This document shows positions 33,439-41,936 of a stretch of DNA of 64,000 nt, piece after piece (position 1 is the stretch's first letter; each line of letters opens with the position of its first letter). The notes under the pieces are model-generated. The model had not been told where the DNA came from and made no database searches. It was given only the letters and a program-made list of their open reading frames with translations. The stretch comes from Paenibacillus castaneae (lineage in GTDB: Bacteria; Bacillota; Bacilli; Paenibacillales; Paenibacillaceae): contig NZ_KZ614144.1 in the NCBI RefSeq assembly GCF_002884445.1, positions 3,764,094 through 3,828,093 on the forward strand, given 5' to 3'. The position numbers and the translations under genes were made by a program.

Positions 33439-33966
33439 CTATAAACTGATTTCCGATACATAAAGTGTGCTGTCCTTCACTTCTACGACAACGACCTGGC
33501 TTCCGCCCGCAATATCCACCCCCTCGAAGCTTGCGGCAATTTGATTGGTAAAGCCCGCCCCCACCTTAACCAAAACCTCGCCATATCCGGAAGCTGGGAT
33601 GGGCGTCAGAACTTCAGCAAGCATACCAGACATTGTTTGCATTGAGAATGCAATGGAATTTTCACTTTGCTCCATTGGCTTAATATACAAGAAAAACATA
33701 GCAATGGCTGCAATTATCGCGATTAACAGCGCTAGCATAACAATGACAGCAGCTCCGAACGTACTGTAGCGCGTGAGCAAAATCCCCGCGCCTCCGAATA
33801 CCGTAATGCTTCCAACTAGTGCAGTAGGTGACAGCCAGGAATGAGCGTCAAGGGACAAGAATTCAAGCGCTCCGTCAAACACCTGGCCCAGCCAATCACC
33901 GAAAACAATACTAATGATTGCATAAAGAATTCCGCCAGTTAAACAAGCCAGAAATAATGTTTCCAA
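33439..33966 (-). CDS. NfeD-family membrane protein (YuaF), TTG start
   Basis: A 175-residue protein with ~4 TM helices (first ~10-30, then two around 55-95) and a C-terminal OB-fold (GYGEVLVKVGAGFTNQIAAS, VVVVEVKDSTLYVSEI). NfeD proteins partner with SPFH proteins; YuaF works with FloT. The start codon is TTG (33966) behind GAGAGGAGGAAG. An ECF-type promoter lies ~50 nt upstream. It is first in the yuaF-floT operon. Confidence 0.87.
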   Translation of the reverse strand: METLFLACLTGGILYAIISIVFGDWLGQVFDGALEFLSLDAHSWLSPTALVGSITVFGGAGILLTRYSTFGAAVIVMLALLIAIIAAIAMFFLYIKPMEQSENSIAFSMQTMSGMLAEVLTPIPASGYGEVLVKVGAGFTNQIAASFEGVDIAGGSQVVVVEVKDSTLYVSEISL

Positions 33967-34017
33967 CTTCCTCCTCCTCTCTCGGAATCCATATCCTGTT
34001 ATTGCTTCCTTATTTAT

Positions 34018-34043
34018 TACGCAGCAATTGGGATTATGTTTCC
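34018..34043 (-). promoter_or_regulatory. ECF sigma (SigW-type) promoter of yuaF-floT
   Basis: On the minus strand GGAAAC (34038-34043), exactly 16 nt, then CGTA (34018-34021). This matches the SigW-type AAC/CGTA pattern, and B. subtilis yuaF-floT is in the SigW regulon. The leader would be ~45 nt. Confidence 0.75.
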
Positions 34044-34074
34044 AAAAAATTAAACTTGTTGAATGTTAACTAGT

Positions 34075-34330
34075 TAACAATCATTTGAAACTGTTTAATC
34101 CACATATTCAAACGCACAGCGCCCAGCTGAACGCTGTCTCCTGCTTCACTGATCGTATGCTGTTAGCCACGCACTGTCAATAGCGGCACAATATGGAAAC
34201 CGCGGTTATCCAGCTCTTCTTACGGTATGCCCTCTCGCCTCTTCGGATATAGTCAAGCTGTCGTTCTAATAAATCATCGTAAGTATTGTAGAACTTTTTC
34301 CTCCTTGCCTGCGTCTATATAGACATAAAA
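34075..34330 (-). pseudogene. Possible degraded coding remnant in the floT-PBP gap
   Basis: The minus-strand frame ending TAG at ~34072 reads EELDNRGFHIVPLLTVRG, a stop, then QHTISEAGDSVQLGAVRL and NMWIKQFQMIVN. Upstream, another frame reads ERQLDYIRRGERAYRKKSW. Protein-like text broken by a stop and a frame change is suggestive of a dead gene; I do not recognise the family. The rest of 34044-34451 holds A-rich tracts and the PBP promoter. Confidence 0.25.
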
Positions 34331-34459
34331 AAACCATTTCCAGCCCCAAAGGATAATAAATCAGTCATAGAACATGCAGCGTATCAGATGTTCTCACCAC
34401 ACACCGGATTTCACAAGAAATCAATCAAGTTAAAGCCTGCTTACTACTTTTGTGATTTA

Positions 34460-34468
34460 TGTTATAAT
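34460..34468 (+). promoter_or_regulatory. Extended -10 promoter of the class A PBP gene
   Basis: TGTTATAAT (TG-n-TATAAT), with no clear -35; 31 nt before the start codon. Confidence 0.65.
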
Positions 34469-34499
34469 AGGTCTGCAATTTGGAGGAGGAGTCATTAGG

Positions 34500-37400
34500 A
34501 TGTCAGAAGAACGTCAACCGTCGCCAGCCAAACGAAGCAAATGGCGAACATTCGGATTTATAACTTTTATTACTGTAAAATGGATGGTTTATTTTGCAAT
34601 CTTCATTGGATTGCTTGCCGGAGGAGCGGTAACCGGCTATGTTGCGGCCAACGTGAAAAATGAAGAAATAAGACCTCGTACTTTAATTGAAGAAAAGGTC
34701 GGGGAAAATGCGATAACTGGTTTTGTCTACTTTAATGATGAAACGTTGGTTGGACAATTAAGAACCTCTGAGGACCGAATGATCATTACATACAATGATT
34801 TACCGCCTCAAGTTATCAATGCAGTTCTCGGAATCGAGGACAACAATTTTAAGGAGCATAAAGGCGTAGACATTAACGGTCTCGGCCGCGCTGTGAAGCA
34901 GAAGCTTCTTAATGAAGATACACAAACCGGAGGAAGTACGCTAACCCAACAGCTTGCCCGCCGTGTTTTCCTCAATTTGGACAAAACGGACAGCCGCAAA
35001 ATCAAAGAAATATTTTTGGCATTGCGCATGGAACGCTACTTAACCAAAGAAGAAATTTTAGCAGCATATTTGAACAAGGTTCCATTCGGTAACGGTTCAA
35101 GCGGATACAATTTATTTGGTATTAAATCGGCTGCCAAAGGAATTTTCAATGTTACCGATTTGAATAAGCTTAATATCGCACAGTCGGCTTATTTAGCCGG
35201 GCTTCCTCAGCGTCCTTCCGCCTACACAGCTTATACCGGCAAAGGACAATTCAATGAGAAAGGCTTCGAACTGGCTCTAGGCCGTCAGAAGACCGTATTG
35301 AAGCGCATGTTCGAAACAGGTCGAATCACTCAACAGGAATATGATGAAGCGCTGAAATTCGATATTAGAAAGACTTTGGCTGCACCTAGTGTGAAAGCCT
35401 ACACTACCTATCCTTATTTGATGCTTGAATCGGAGCGCCAGGCCGCTGAGATTCTGCTTATGCAGCAGGACCCGACCTTGACGACTGCTGATTTGCGCAA
35501 AAAAGAAAACGCACCTCTAATTGAAGAAGCACGCGATCATCTGCTTCGCGGCGGTTACCATGTCTACACAACAATAGACAAGGATATATATAAGCTTATG
35601 CATGAAATTGGAACGAATGAAGAAAATTTCAGCCCATTCAGCGAAGAGAAGGGTCTGGAACAGATCGCTGCGGTCATGCTAGACCATAAAACCGGGGCGA
35701 TTGTGGGCATGCTGGAGGGGCGCGACTTTTATGAAGAGCAGCTCAATTATGCTACTCAAATGACTCGCCAGCCTGGCTCCACTATGAAGACCATTGCTGC
35801 GTATTTGCCTGCAATCGAGCAAGGTATTATACAGCCAGCCAGCATTATTGATGATGCTCCGATCGTAATGAAGGACGGTCAAAAGGGATTCCATATCCCG
35901 ATGAACGTTACCAAAAAATTCGCAGGACTCGTAACGGCTCGGGAAGCGTTAAACCGCTCGTTAAACCTGCCTGCTCTAAAAATCTTTAACGACGAAGTCA
36001 AAATCGAGAATGCTTGGGAATTCGTCAAAAAGCTTGGTATTACAACATTGCAGCCAGAGGATGCTTATGCTCAAACTGGCGTTATCGGCGGACTTAGCAT
36101 TGGAGTATCCGTTGAGGAGCTCACCAACGCTTACGGCTCCATTCCGAATAAAGGCGTTTTCAATGATGCATATATGATTTCACGCATTACAGACGCTAAC
36201 GGGAAAATTGTTTACGAGCATAAAACAGAACCGAAACGCGTATTCTCGGAGCAAAGTGCTTTTCTAATGACGGATATGCTTAGAACGGTTATCTCTGATA
36301 AATCCGGTTCAGGCTACAAGCTAACTAGCCAATTCGATAAATACGGCAAAATTCCGATTGCCGGTAAAACAGGATCAACCCAAAGCTATGGCGATGTTTG
36401 GTTTATGGGCTTCACACCTGACATTACCCTAGGCGTATGGGCTGGTTATGAGGAGCAGATTAACTCCTTAAGTGAGAAAGGTAAAGCAAGAGCTCGCTCC
36501 ATTTGGGCGCTTATTATGAATAAATTAACCGATACAAAACCTGAAATGTTCGTAACCGATTCCTTTGAACGTCCTGAGGGCATCGTTAAAGCGACAGTAT
36601 CAACAGCGAGCGGATTGCTTCCAAGTCAATTAACGAAGGAATCCGGGATGCTCGTAACCGATTGGTTTAACCAGAAATATATCCCAACAAAAATAGATGA
36701 CGCCCTTGTAAGCATGCCTTATATCTCTTTCAATGGCGTTAACTACGTACCAAATCCTGCTACTCCACTCGATATGGTGCAAGAAAAAATTGTAGTGAAA
36801 CGAAAAAAACCGCTAGATGCATTGATGGATGAAATTGAAGCCGCACAAGAAAAATTGCCTGCCAGCAGCAGACGACCTATGTCTATCTATTTGCCGGCTG
36901 ATGCAGCTACGAATGCACCATCCAAGCCCGATCCACGAACGGATGACGGAGCCGTTCCACCACCGCCGGCAAGCGTTAAGCTGCAAGCAGCAGACGGCGA
37001 GCTCGTTCTCATATTTAGCGATAGCTCGGCTAATGATGTTGTTGGCTACCGCGTATACAGATCGGTTAACCAAGGCGCTTTCGAGAAACAAGGCTCCTCG
37101 ATCCTTGTAGGTCAGGAAAAGAAAATGAAGTTTACGGCATCCAGCTCGCAAAACTATTCATTTTATGTTACGGCAGTCGATGTTGTTGGCAATGAATCGG
37201 CACCAAGCCAAATCATGAAATACGGAAACGTGCCAATCCTGCCTGATCCGTCGGATGAAGGCACAGAGCCAGGTGGAAATGAAGCCGTTTCAGGTCTCCC
37301 TTCCGCTCCAACAGGCTTGCAGGCAGAGAAAACAGATCTTAGCGTACGCCTAAGCTGGACGCCTAACAGTGTTTCTGATCAGGTGACACAGTATCATATT

Positions 37401-37559
37401 TATTACAGCTCCAATAACGATGGGCAATATACAAAAATCGCATTTACCGCTGAAACGAGCTATGAATATGTGGCCCCTCTCATTACGGGAACCTTCTATA
37501 TTACATCCGAAAATGATAAAGGCCAATCAACCGCTTCGTCAAAAGTAACAGTTAATTAA
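34500..37559 (+). CDS. Class A penicillin-binding protein (PBP1A type) with C-terminal FN3-like repeats
   Basis: 1019 residues. A cytoplasmic stub and one TM helix (~18-55). GT51 transglycosylase (~75-260) with catalytic Glu in IEDNNFKEHKG and GGSTLTQQLARRVFL. Transpeptidase (~380-680) with SxxK as STMK in QPGSTMKT, SLN in NRSLNLPAL, and KTGST. A Pro-rich linker near residue 815, then two FN3-like domains (~820-915 and ~935-1019). It polymerises and cross-links peptidoglycan outside the membrane. ATG at 34500 follows GGAGGAGG; an in-frame start at 34452 lacks a site and sits upstream of the -10. Confidence 0.94.
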   Translation: MSEERQPSPAKRSKWRTFGFITFITVKWMVYFAIFIGLLAGGAVTGYVAANVKNEEIRPRTLIEEKVGENAITGFVYFNDETLVGQLRTSEDRMIITYNDLPPQVINAVLGIEDNNFKEHKGVDINGLGRAVKQKLLNEDTQTGGSTLTQQLARRVFLNLDKTDSRKIKEIFLALRMERYLTKEEILAAYLNKVPFGNGSSGYNLFGIKSAAKGIFNVTDLNKLNIAQSAYLAGLPQRPSAYTAYTGKGQFNEKGFELALGRQKTVLKRMFETGRITQQEYDEALKFDIRKTLAAPSVKAYTTYPYLMLESERQAAEILLMQQDPTLTTADLRKKENAPLIEEARDHLLRGGYHVYTTIDKDIYKLMHEIGTNEENFSPFSEEKGLEQIAAVMLDHKTGAIVGMLEGRDFYEEQLNYATQMTRQPGSTMKTIAAYLPAIEQGIIQPASIIDDAPIVMKDGQKGFHIPMNVTKKFAGLVTAREALNRSLNLPALKIFNDEVKIENAWEFVKKLGITTLQPEDAYAQTGVIGGLSIGVSVEELTNAYGSIPNKGVFNDAYMISRITDANGKIVYEHKTEPKRVFSEQSAFLMTDMLRTVISDKSGSGYKLTSQFDKYGKIPIAGKTGSTQSYGDVWFMGFTPDITLGVWAGYEEQINSLSEKGKARARSIWALIMNKLTDTKPEMFVTDSFERPEGIVKATVSTASGLLPSQLTKESGMLVTDWFNQKYIPTKIDDALVSMPYISFNGVNYVPNPATPLDMVQEKIVVKRKKPLDALMDEIEAAQEKLPASSRRPMSIYLPADAATNAPSKPDPRTDDGAVPPPPASVKLQAADGELVLIFSDSSANDVVGYRVYRSVNQGAFEKQGSSILVGQEKKMKFTASSSQNYSFYVTAVDVVGNESAPSQIMKYGNVPILPDPSDEGTEPGGNEAVSGLPSAPTGLQAEKTDLSVRLSWTPNSVSDQVTQYHIYYSSNNDGQYTKIAFTAETSYEYVAPLITGTFYITSENDKGQSTASSKVTVN

Positions 37560-37566
37560 TCAACAG

Positions 37567-37600
37567 ACAGGCAGCATTCTCTACTGAGAATGCTGCCTGT
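37567..37600. terminator. Bidirectional terminator PBP / aldo-keto reductase
   Basis: ACAGGCAGCATTCTC-TACT-GAGAATGCTGCCTGT, a perfect 15-bp stem, then TTTCTCGTTTC. Confidence 0.9.
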
Positions 37601-37608
37601 TTCTCGTT

Positions 37609-38568
37609 TCAGATCATATAGGATGAATCCGTTTCAAACAATCGGCTAATTTGCTCATAGTCTTCCCTGGACAGTCTCCAGCTTGCTGCTGCAGCATTTT
37701 CTTCAATCTGCTTGCTCGTCTTCGCTCCAACAACAACGCTTGTAATACTAGGTCGATACAATAGCCAATTGATCGCCACTTGGTTAAGCGGTTTGCCTAT
37801 CTCTCTAGCCATACCGGTAAACGCCTCAATAATAACTATATTTTTAATGAACTGCTTGTGGGAATATAACGGATTAAATTGTAATCGTACATCCGCCTTT
37901 GGCAGTCTTGTCAAATAATTAAATTTTCCTGTTAATAGCCCCTGAGCCAGCGGGCTGCGGGCAATAAAACCAATATTTTGCTGGTTCGTATAAGGAAGCG
38001 CTGCATGCTCCACATTACGTTGAAAAAGATTATACGCTGATTGCAGCGATACAATATTGCTCACTGACTGAGCTGTAACTAGCTGCTGAACATTGAAATC
38101 AGATACCCCGATACTCCTTATTTTCCCCTCCTCTACTAGCTTGTTAAGTGTTCCGAATATTTCATCCACTGATTGCTTGCCTGTAAATTCCGGCCAGTAT
38201 ACCTGATACAAATCAATATAATCGGTTTTTAAAAGGCGTAAACTAGCTTCTACTTCTTGCACAATATCCATTGATGCTGCATCAATGCTGGAAGAACCGT
38301 GCTCATTCCGTGCTAAACTGCCTTTGACAGCAATAATGACGTTCTCGCGAATCGGCTTCAATACTTTGCCCAGCACTCGTTCCGCTAATCCGAGCCCGTA
38401 GGCAGGTGCTGTATCAAACAAAGTAATTCCCAAATCATAAGCTTTGCGTATTGCTCCTTCTATCTGCTCTTCCTTCACATCTTCTAAGCCGGCTGCGCCC
38501 GCAGCCCAAGCTCCGAATCCAATTACGGACGTTGAAAGCTCGCTACTGCCTAATTTCCTTTTATTCAA
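37609..38568 (-). CDS. Aldo/keto reductase
   Basis: A 319-residue TIM-barrel NADPH oxidoreductase. Visible: GFGAWAAG, LFDTAPAYGLGLAERVLGKVL with catalytic Asp/Tyr, VIIAVKGSLA (Lys), then YIDLYQVYWPEF and IGVSDFNVQQL, and a C-terminal SVVVGAKTSKQIEENA cofactor loop. Closest to the YccK/IolS-type general-stress group. Substrate unknown. Divergent from the VOC gene. Confidence 0.9.
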   Translation of the reverse strand: MNKRKLGSSELSTSVIGFGAWAAGAAGLEDVKEEQIEGAIRKAYDLGITLFDTAPAYGLGLAERVLGKVLKPIRENVIIAVKGSLARNEHGSSSIDAASMDIVQEVEASLRLLKTDYIDLYQVYWPEFTGKQSVDEIFGTLNKLVEEGKIRSIGVSDFNVQQLVTAQSVSNIVSLQSAYNLFQRNVEHAALPYTNQQNIGFIARSPLAQGLLTGKFNYLTRLPKADVRLQFNPLYSHKQFIKNIVIIEAFTGMAREIGKPLNQVAINWLLYRPSITSVVVGAKTSKQIEENAAAASWRLSREDYEQISRLFETDSSYMI

Positions 38569-38734
38569 GAAGGAAGCCTCCTTTACCTTACTATTCCCAC
38601 CTATTTACTAGTAATTATAAATATGGTTGACTAAATGTCAATCCATTTTTTACAATATATTATTTATGATAGAAATCTTCCATATTTAATGATAATATAT
38701 TTCAAAACAAATAGACTTGAGAGGAACGATTACA

Positions 38735-39118
38735 TTGAGTAAGAAGCGACTTGATCACGTTGGCGTTATGGTGAAGGATATGAATACTTCTATTCCTTTT
38801 TACACAGACATATTGGGCTTTGAATTAAAGGGCAGGGTGCCGCATACCAATGGGGTAATTGAGTTGGCTTTTCTTGGATTCGGACTAGACGATGAGACCG
38901 ATCTTGAGTTGATCCAAGGCTATAACGACAGTCTTCCCGTTGAGGGAAAGGTTCATCATTTTGCTATAACAGTTACCGACGTACAAGCTGAGTTTGAACG
39001 TTTAAAGGGGCTGGACGTTACATTTATTGACGAGGAGATTACAACGCTTCCGAATGGTTACCGATATTTCTTTGTTGAAGGTCCTGACGGAGAACGGATT
39101 GAACTGTTTCAACGTTAA
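38735..39118 (+). CDS. VOC-family (glyoxalase/bleomycin resistance fold) protein
   Basis: A ~127-residue single VOC unit: LDHVGVMVKDMNTSIPFY with metal His, LELIQ with Glu, KVHHFAITVTDVQAEF with second His, and VEGPDGERIELFQ with second Glu. All four metal ligands of glyoxalase I type are in place, so lactoylglutathione lyase-like or thiol-detoxification activity is possible. The TTG at 38735 has GAGAGG 10 nt upstream and is preferred over the TTG at 38717. Confidence 0.85.
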   Translation: MSKKRLDHVGVMVKDMNTSIPFYTDILGFELKGRVPHTNGVIELAFLGFGLDDETDLELIQGYNDSLPVEGKVHHFAITVTDVQAEFERLKGLDVTFIDEEITTLPNGYRYFFVEGPDGERIELFQR

Positions 39119-39183
39119 CATTTACGGAGTTTATTGTTAACCTTCTTCGTTGGATGAGCTCATTTCCGCCATAAGTATAAATA

Positions 39184-39226
39184 GGGCTGCCGCCCAAGGC
39201 CATTGACCTTGGGCGGCAGCCCCTTT
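39184..39226 (+). terminator. Terminator after the VOC gene
   Basis: GGGCTGCCGCCCAAGG pairs perfectly with CCTTGGGCGGCAGCCC over a 7-nt loop, then CTTTT. The very GC-rich stem contrasts with its surroundings. Confidence 0.85.
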
Positions 39227-39244
39227 TCACATTATGCTGATGGT

Positions 39245-40969
39245 TTAATCCTCAATTGTAGACAAATCACCTGTTGGCAAGTTGAGCTCCCAGGCTTTTA
39301 GCACCCTGCGCATAATTTTGCCGCTGCGCGTCTTAGGAAGCTTATCCTTAAACTCGATTTCTCGTGGTGCTGCGTGGGCAGATAAGCCCACTTTGACGAA
39401 TTGGGAAATTTCCTGTTTAAGCTCATCGGACGGTTCATATCCTTCACGAAGCGCAATGAATGCTTTAATAATTTCTCCGCGCATAGGGTCTGGCTTACCT
39501 ATAACTCCAGCCTCTGCAACTGCTGGATGCTCGACAAGCTTGCTTTCAACCTCAAACGGGCCCACCCGCTCTCCAGCGGTGTTAATAACATCATCAATAC
39601 GTCCCTGGAACCAGAAATAACCGTCTTCATCCATGTATGCGGAATCGCCCGAAATATACCAGCCCTTCACGTAAAAATATTCCTCGTACTTCGAAGGATT
39701 ATTCCAAACCTTGCGCATCATCGCTGGCCAAGGAACCTGGATAGCTAAATTGCCCATTCGATAAGGCGGCGCCTCATTGCCGTTATCGTCAATAATGGCA
39801 GCCTTAACGCCTGGCAATGGCTTACCCATTGAACCTGGCTTAATATCCATGCTCGGATAGTTGCAAATAAGCTGCGCACCTGTTTCCGTCATCCACCACG
39901 TATCATGAATACGCTGGCCATAAACCTTCATACCCCAACGGACTACTTCTGGGTTCAATGGTTCTCCGACACTAAGCACATGACGCAGGCTGGAAAGATC
40001 AAACTGCTGCGAAATATCGTCTCCTGCTCCCATTAGCATCCGGAATGCCGTAGGAGCGCTGTACCAGACGGTTACGCCGTATTTCTGTATTACGCTATAC
40101 CAATCGCTCGGGCTGAAGCGACCGCCCCGAATGACGTTTGTGACGCCGTTAAGCCATGGCCCGAATATGCCGTACGAGGTACCGGTTACCCAGCCTGGGT
40201 CGGCTGTACACCAGTAAATATCATCCTCTTTCAGATCAAGCACAATCTGTCCTGTATACTTATGCTGCACCATAGCATTCTGAACATGATAAACACCCTT
40301 TGGTTTACCGGTAGAGCCAGATGTATAATGTAAAATTAGACCATCCTCGCGGTCAAGCCATTCTATCTCAGCTTGGTCGGAAGCAGCTGCCATCTCTTCG
40401 GCAAAATCAATAATGCCCTCTTCCTTCGGCACGCCTTCACCAAATACAATAATATGCTTTAGGTCAGGCAGCTCATCACGTTTAATTCGTTTAAATAAAG
40501 CAGGAGTTGTTATAATCGCTGTTGCTTCGCTGTCTTTTAGTCTATCCTTTACCGCCGTCTCCATGAATGCCTCGAATAACGGTCCTACAACAGCACCGAT
40601 CTTCAAAGCTCCTAGTGCGCTGAAATAAAGCTCAGGCGTTCTCGGCATAAAAATAAACACTCTCTCGCCCTTGTTGATGCCCAGCTTGCGCAGCACATTC
40701 GCGAATCGGTTGGATTGCTTACTGAGCTGCTCAAATGTATAGGATTCATCCCGTTCATTATCGCTGTAATAAAGTGCGATCTTGTCCCCTCTGCCTTGCT
40801 CGAGGTGACGGTCAATTGCTTCATAAGCCATATTCACTTTACCCGTACTGTGCCAACTAAATTGGCTCTCGATTTGATTCCAGTCAAACGAACCTGCGGC
40901 TTCCTCGTAATTTTTTAAATTTGGATTAGCTGCTGTAGCTGGAATTCGTTCCTGATGCAAGTTGATCAT
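39245..40969 (-). CDS. acsA: Acetyl-CoA synthetase (acetate-CoA ligase)
   Basis: A 574-residue AMP-forming ligase making acetyl-CoA from acetate. YTSGSTGKPKG phosphate loop, DTWWMTETGA, and YFWFQGRIDDVINTAGERV hinge. PKTRSGKIMRR near the C-terminus contains Lys551, the lysine that AcuA acetylates in B. subtilis AcsA. GGGAGAG precedes the start. Divergent from acuA across 241 bp holding a cre-like site, so catabolite repression is likely. Confidence 0.95.
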   Translation of the reverse strand: MINLHQERIPATAANPNLKNYEEAAGSFDWNQIESQFSWHSTGKVNMAYEAIDRHLEQGRGDKIALYYSDNERDESYTFEQLSKQSNRFANVLRKLGINKGERVFIFMPRTPELYFSALGALKIGAVVGPLFEAFMETAVKDRLKDSEATAIITTPALFKRIKRDELPDLKHIIVFGEGVPKEEGIIDFAEEMAAASDQAEIEWLDREDGLILHYTSGSTGKPKGVYHVQNAMVQHKYTGQIVLDLKEDDIYWCTADPGWVTGTSYGIFGPWLNGVTNVIRGGRFSPSDWYSVIQKYGVTVWYSAPTAFRMLMGAGDDISQQFDLSSLRHVLSVGEPLNPEVVRWGMKVYGQRIHDTWWMTETGAQLICNYPSMDIKPGSMGKPLPGVKAAIIDDNGNEAPPYRMGNLAIQVPWPAMMRKVWNNPSKYEEYFYVKGWYISGDSAYMDEDGYFWFQGRIDDVINTAGERVGPFEVESKLVEHPAVAEAGVIGKPDPMRGEIIKAFIALREGYEPSDELKQEISQFVKVGLSAHAAPREIEFKDKLPKTRSGKIMRRVLKAWELNLPTGDLSTIED

Positions 40970-41009
40970 ATTGTCACTCTCCCATCAAATCTGTCTATCA
41001 TCACCCAAG

Positions 41010-41023
41010 AGAATACGCTTACA
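41010..41023. promoter_or_regulatory. Candidate cre (CcpA operator) in the acsA-acuA gap
   Basis: AGAATACGCTTACA matches the cre consensus TGWAANCGNTNWCA at 12 of 14 positions, including the central CG. It lies downstream of the proposed acsA -10, the roadblock arrangement reported for B. subtilis acsA. Confidence 0.6.
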
Positions 41024-41094
41024 AAACCAAGTCAAGCTTGAGGCAGACAAGCTGACAACAGTTGCGCTCCCAATGGCTTTAAACCGCCAAACCT

Positions 41095-41103
41095 ATTATA
41101 GCA
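41095..41103 (-). promoter_or_regulatory. Extended -10 promoter of acsA
   Basis: Minus strand TGCTATAAT (TG-n-TATAAT), no good -35; gives a ~115-nt leader containing the cre-like site. Confidence 0.6.
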
Positions 41104-41210
41104 TAACTTTTTTCTATTCGACTATGCTTTTCATTTCTCTAAATGTTTGTTATAAACAATATTAGAGATGTGCAAACAGACCGAACTATATAGGCAAAGG
41201 GGGTAGAGCC

Positions 41211-41846
41211 TTGGAACATCGAAAGCGCTTGCAGCGAGAACAGCTCGCTCTAGACGCAAGCCGCGAGCTAATCATAGAAGGCCCTGTTCCACCCGAGAGA
41301 CTTGCCGGGATGAATATGCATAAGTCGTTGGACGCATTTCGCAGACCCCATGAGCAGCATGAAGCGCTTGTTGAAATAGCCGGATTGGATGAAGGGCGAA
41401 TCATTCTGGCTCGTGAAGGAAACACCATCGTCGGCTATGTGACATTTCACTATGCAGATGAGCTGGAGCGCTGGTCCGAAGGCGGTATGGTCGATCTTAT
41501 CGAGCTTGGGGCCATTGAAGTAGCCGATGACTATCGTGGTTACGGCATAGGCAAAAAAATGATACAGCTCGCATTTGCAGAGGAGCAGCTGGAAAATGTA
41601 ATTATTTTTACGACTGAATATTATTGGCATTGGGATCTCGAAGGCACAAAGCTGAATGTTTGGGACTATCGTAAAATGATGGAAAAATTAATGAAATCTG
41701 TCGGAATGGTCTGGTTCGCTACTGATGATCCCGAGATTTGCTCCCACCCGGCCAATTGCCTGATGGTCCGAATTGGCAAGGAAGTTCCGCTAAGCTCCGT
41801 GGAGCATTTCGACCGCGTACGCTTTCGTCAACGATTTATGTATTAA
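41211..41846 (+). CDS. acuA: AcuA protein lysine acetyltransferase, TTG start
   Basis: A 211-residue GNAT acetyltransferase that inactivates AcsA by acetylating its active-site lysine. GNAT core: LIELGAIEVADDYRGYGIGKKMIQLAF (V/I-x-x-x-x-RGxGIG acetyl-CoA loop). C-terminus GMVWFATDDPEICSHPANC. The start is TTG with AAGGGGGT 6 nt upstream. Followed by acuC on the same strand. Confidence 0.92.
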   Translation: MEHRKRLQREQLALDASRELIIEGPVPPERLAGMNMHKSLDAFRRPHEQHEALVEIAGLDEGRIILAREGNTIVGYVTFHYADELERWSEGGMVDLIELGAIEVADDYRGYGIGKKMIQLAFAEEQLENVIIFTTEYYWHWDLEGTKLNVWDYRKMMEKLMKSVGMVWFATDDPEICSHPANCLMVRIGKEVPLSSVEHFDRVRFRQRFMY

Positions 41847-41852
41847 GCACCG

Positions 41853-41930
41853 CTTACGAAGATAGGTTTGCTTCGCAAACCTTGGCTTATGCTTACGAAG
41901 ATAGGTTTGCTTCGCAAACCTTTTAGGAGG
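41853..41930 (+). repeat. Tandem palindromic intercistronic repeat, copy 2 (acuA-acuC)
   Basis: Two tandem units, CTTACGAAGAT then AGGTTTGCTTCGCAAACCT, separated by TGGCTTATG, the second ending in TTTAGGAGG, the ribosome binding site of acuC. It occupies nearly the whole acuA-acuC gap and matches 15785-15860. acuB, which lies here in B. subtilis, is absent. Confidence 0.9.
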
Positions 41931-41936
41931 ATAGGG

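Noticed and set aside
38569..38734. Small RNA or leader between the aldo-keto reductase and VOC genes
   Set aside because: A/T-rich with no stable hairpin or promoter pair I could defend.
41868..41936. N-terminal extension of AcuC from an upstream ATG
   Set aside because: The codons translate the palindromic repeat; the SD AGGAGG and family start point to 41937.
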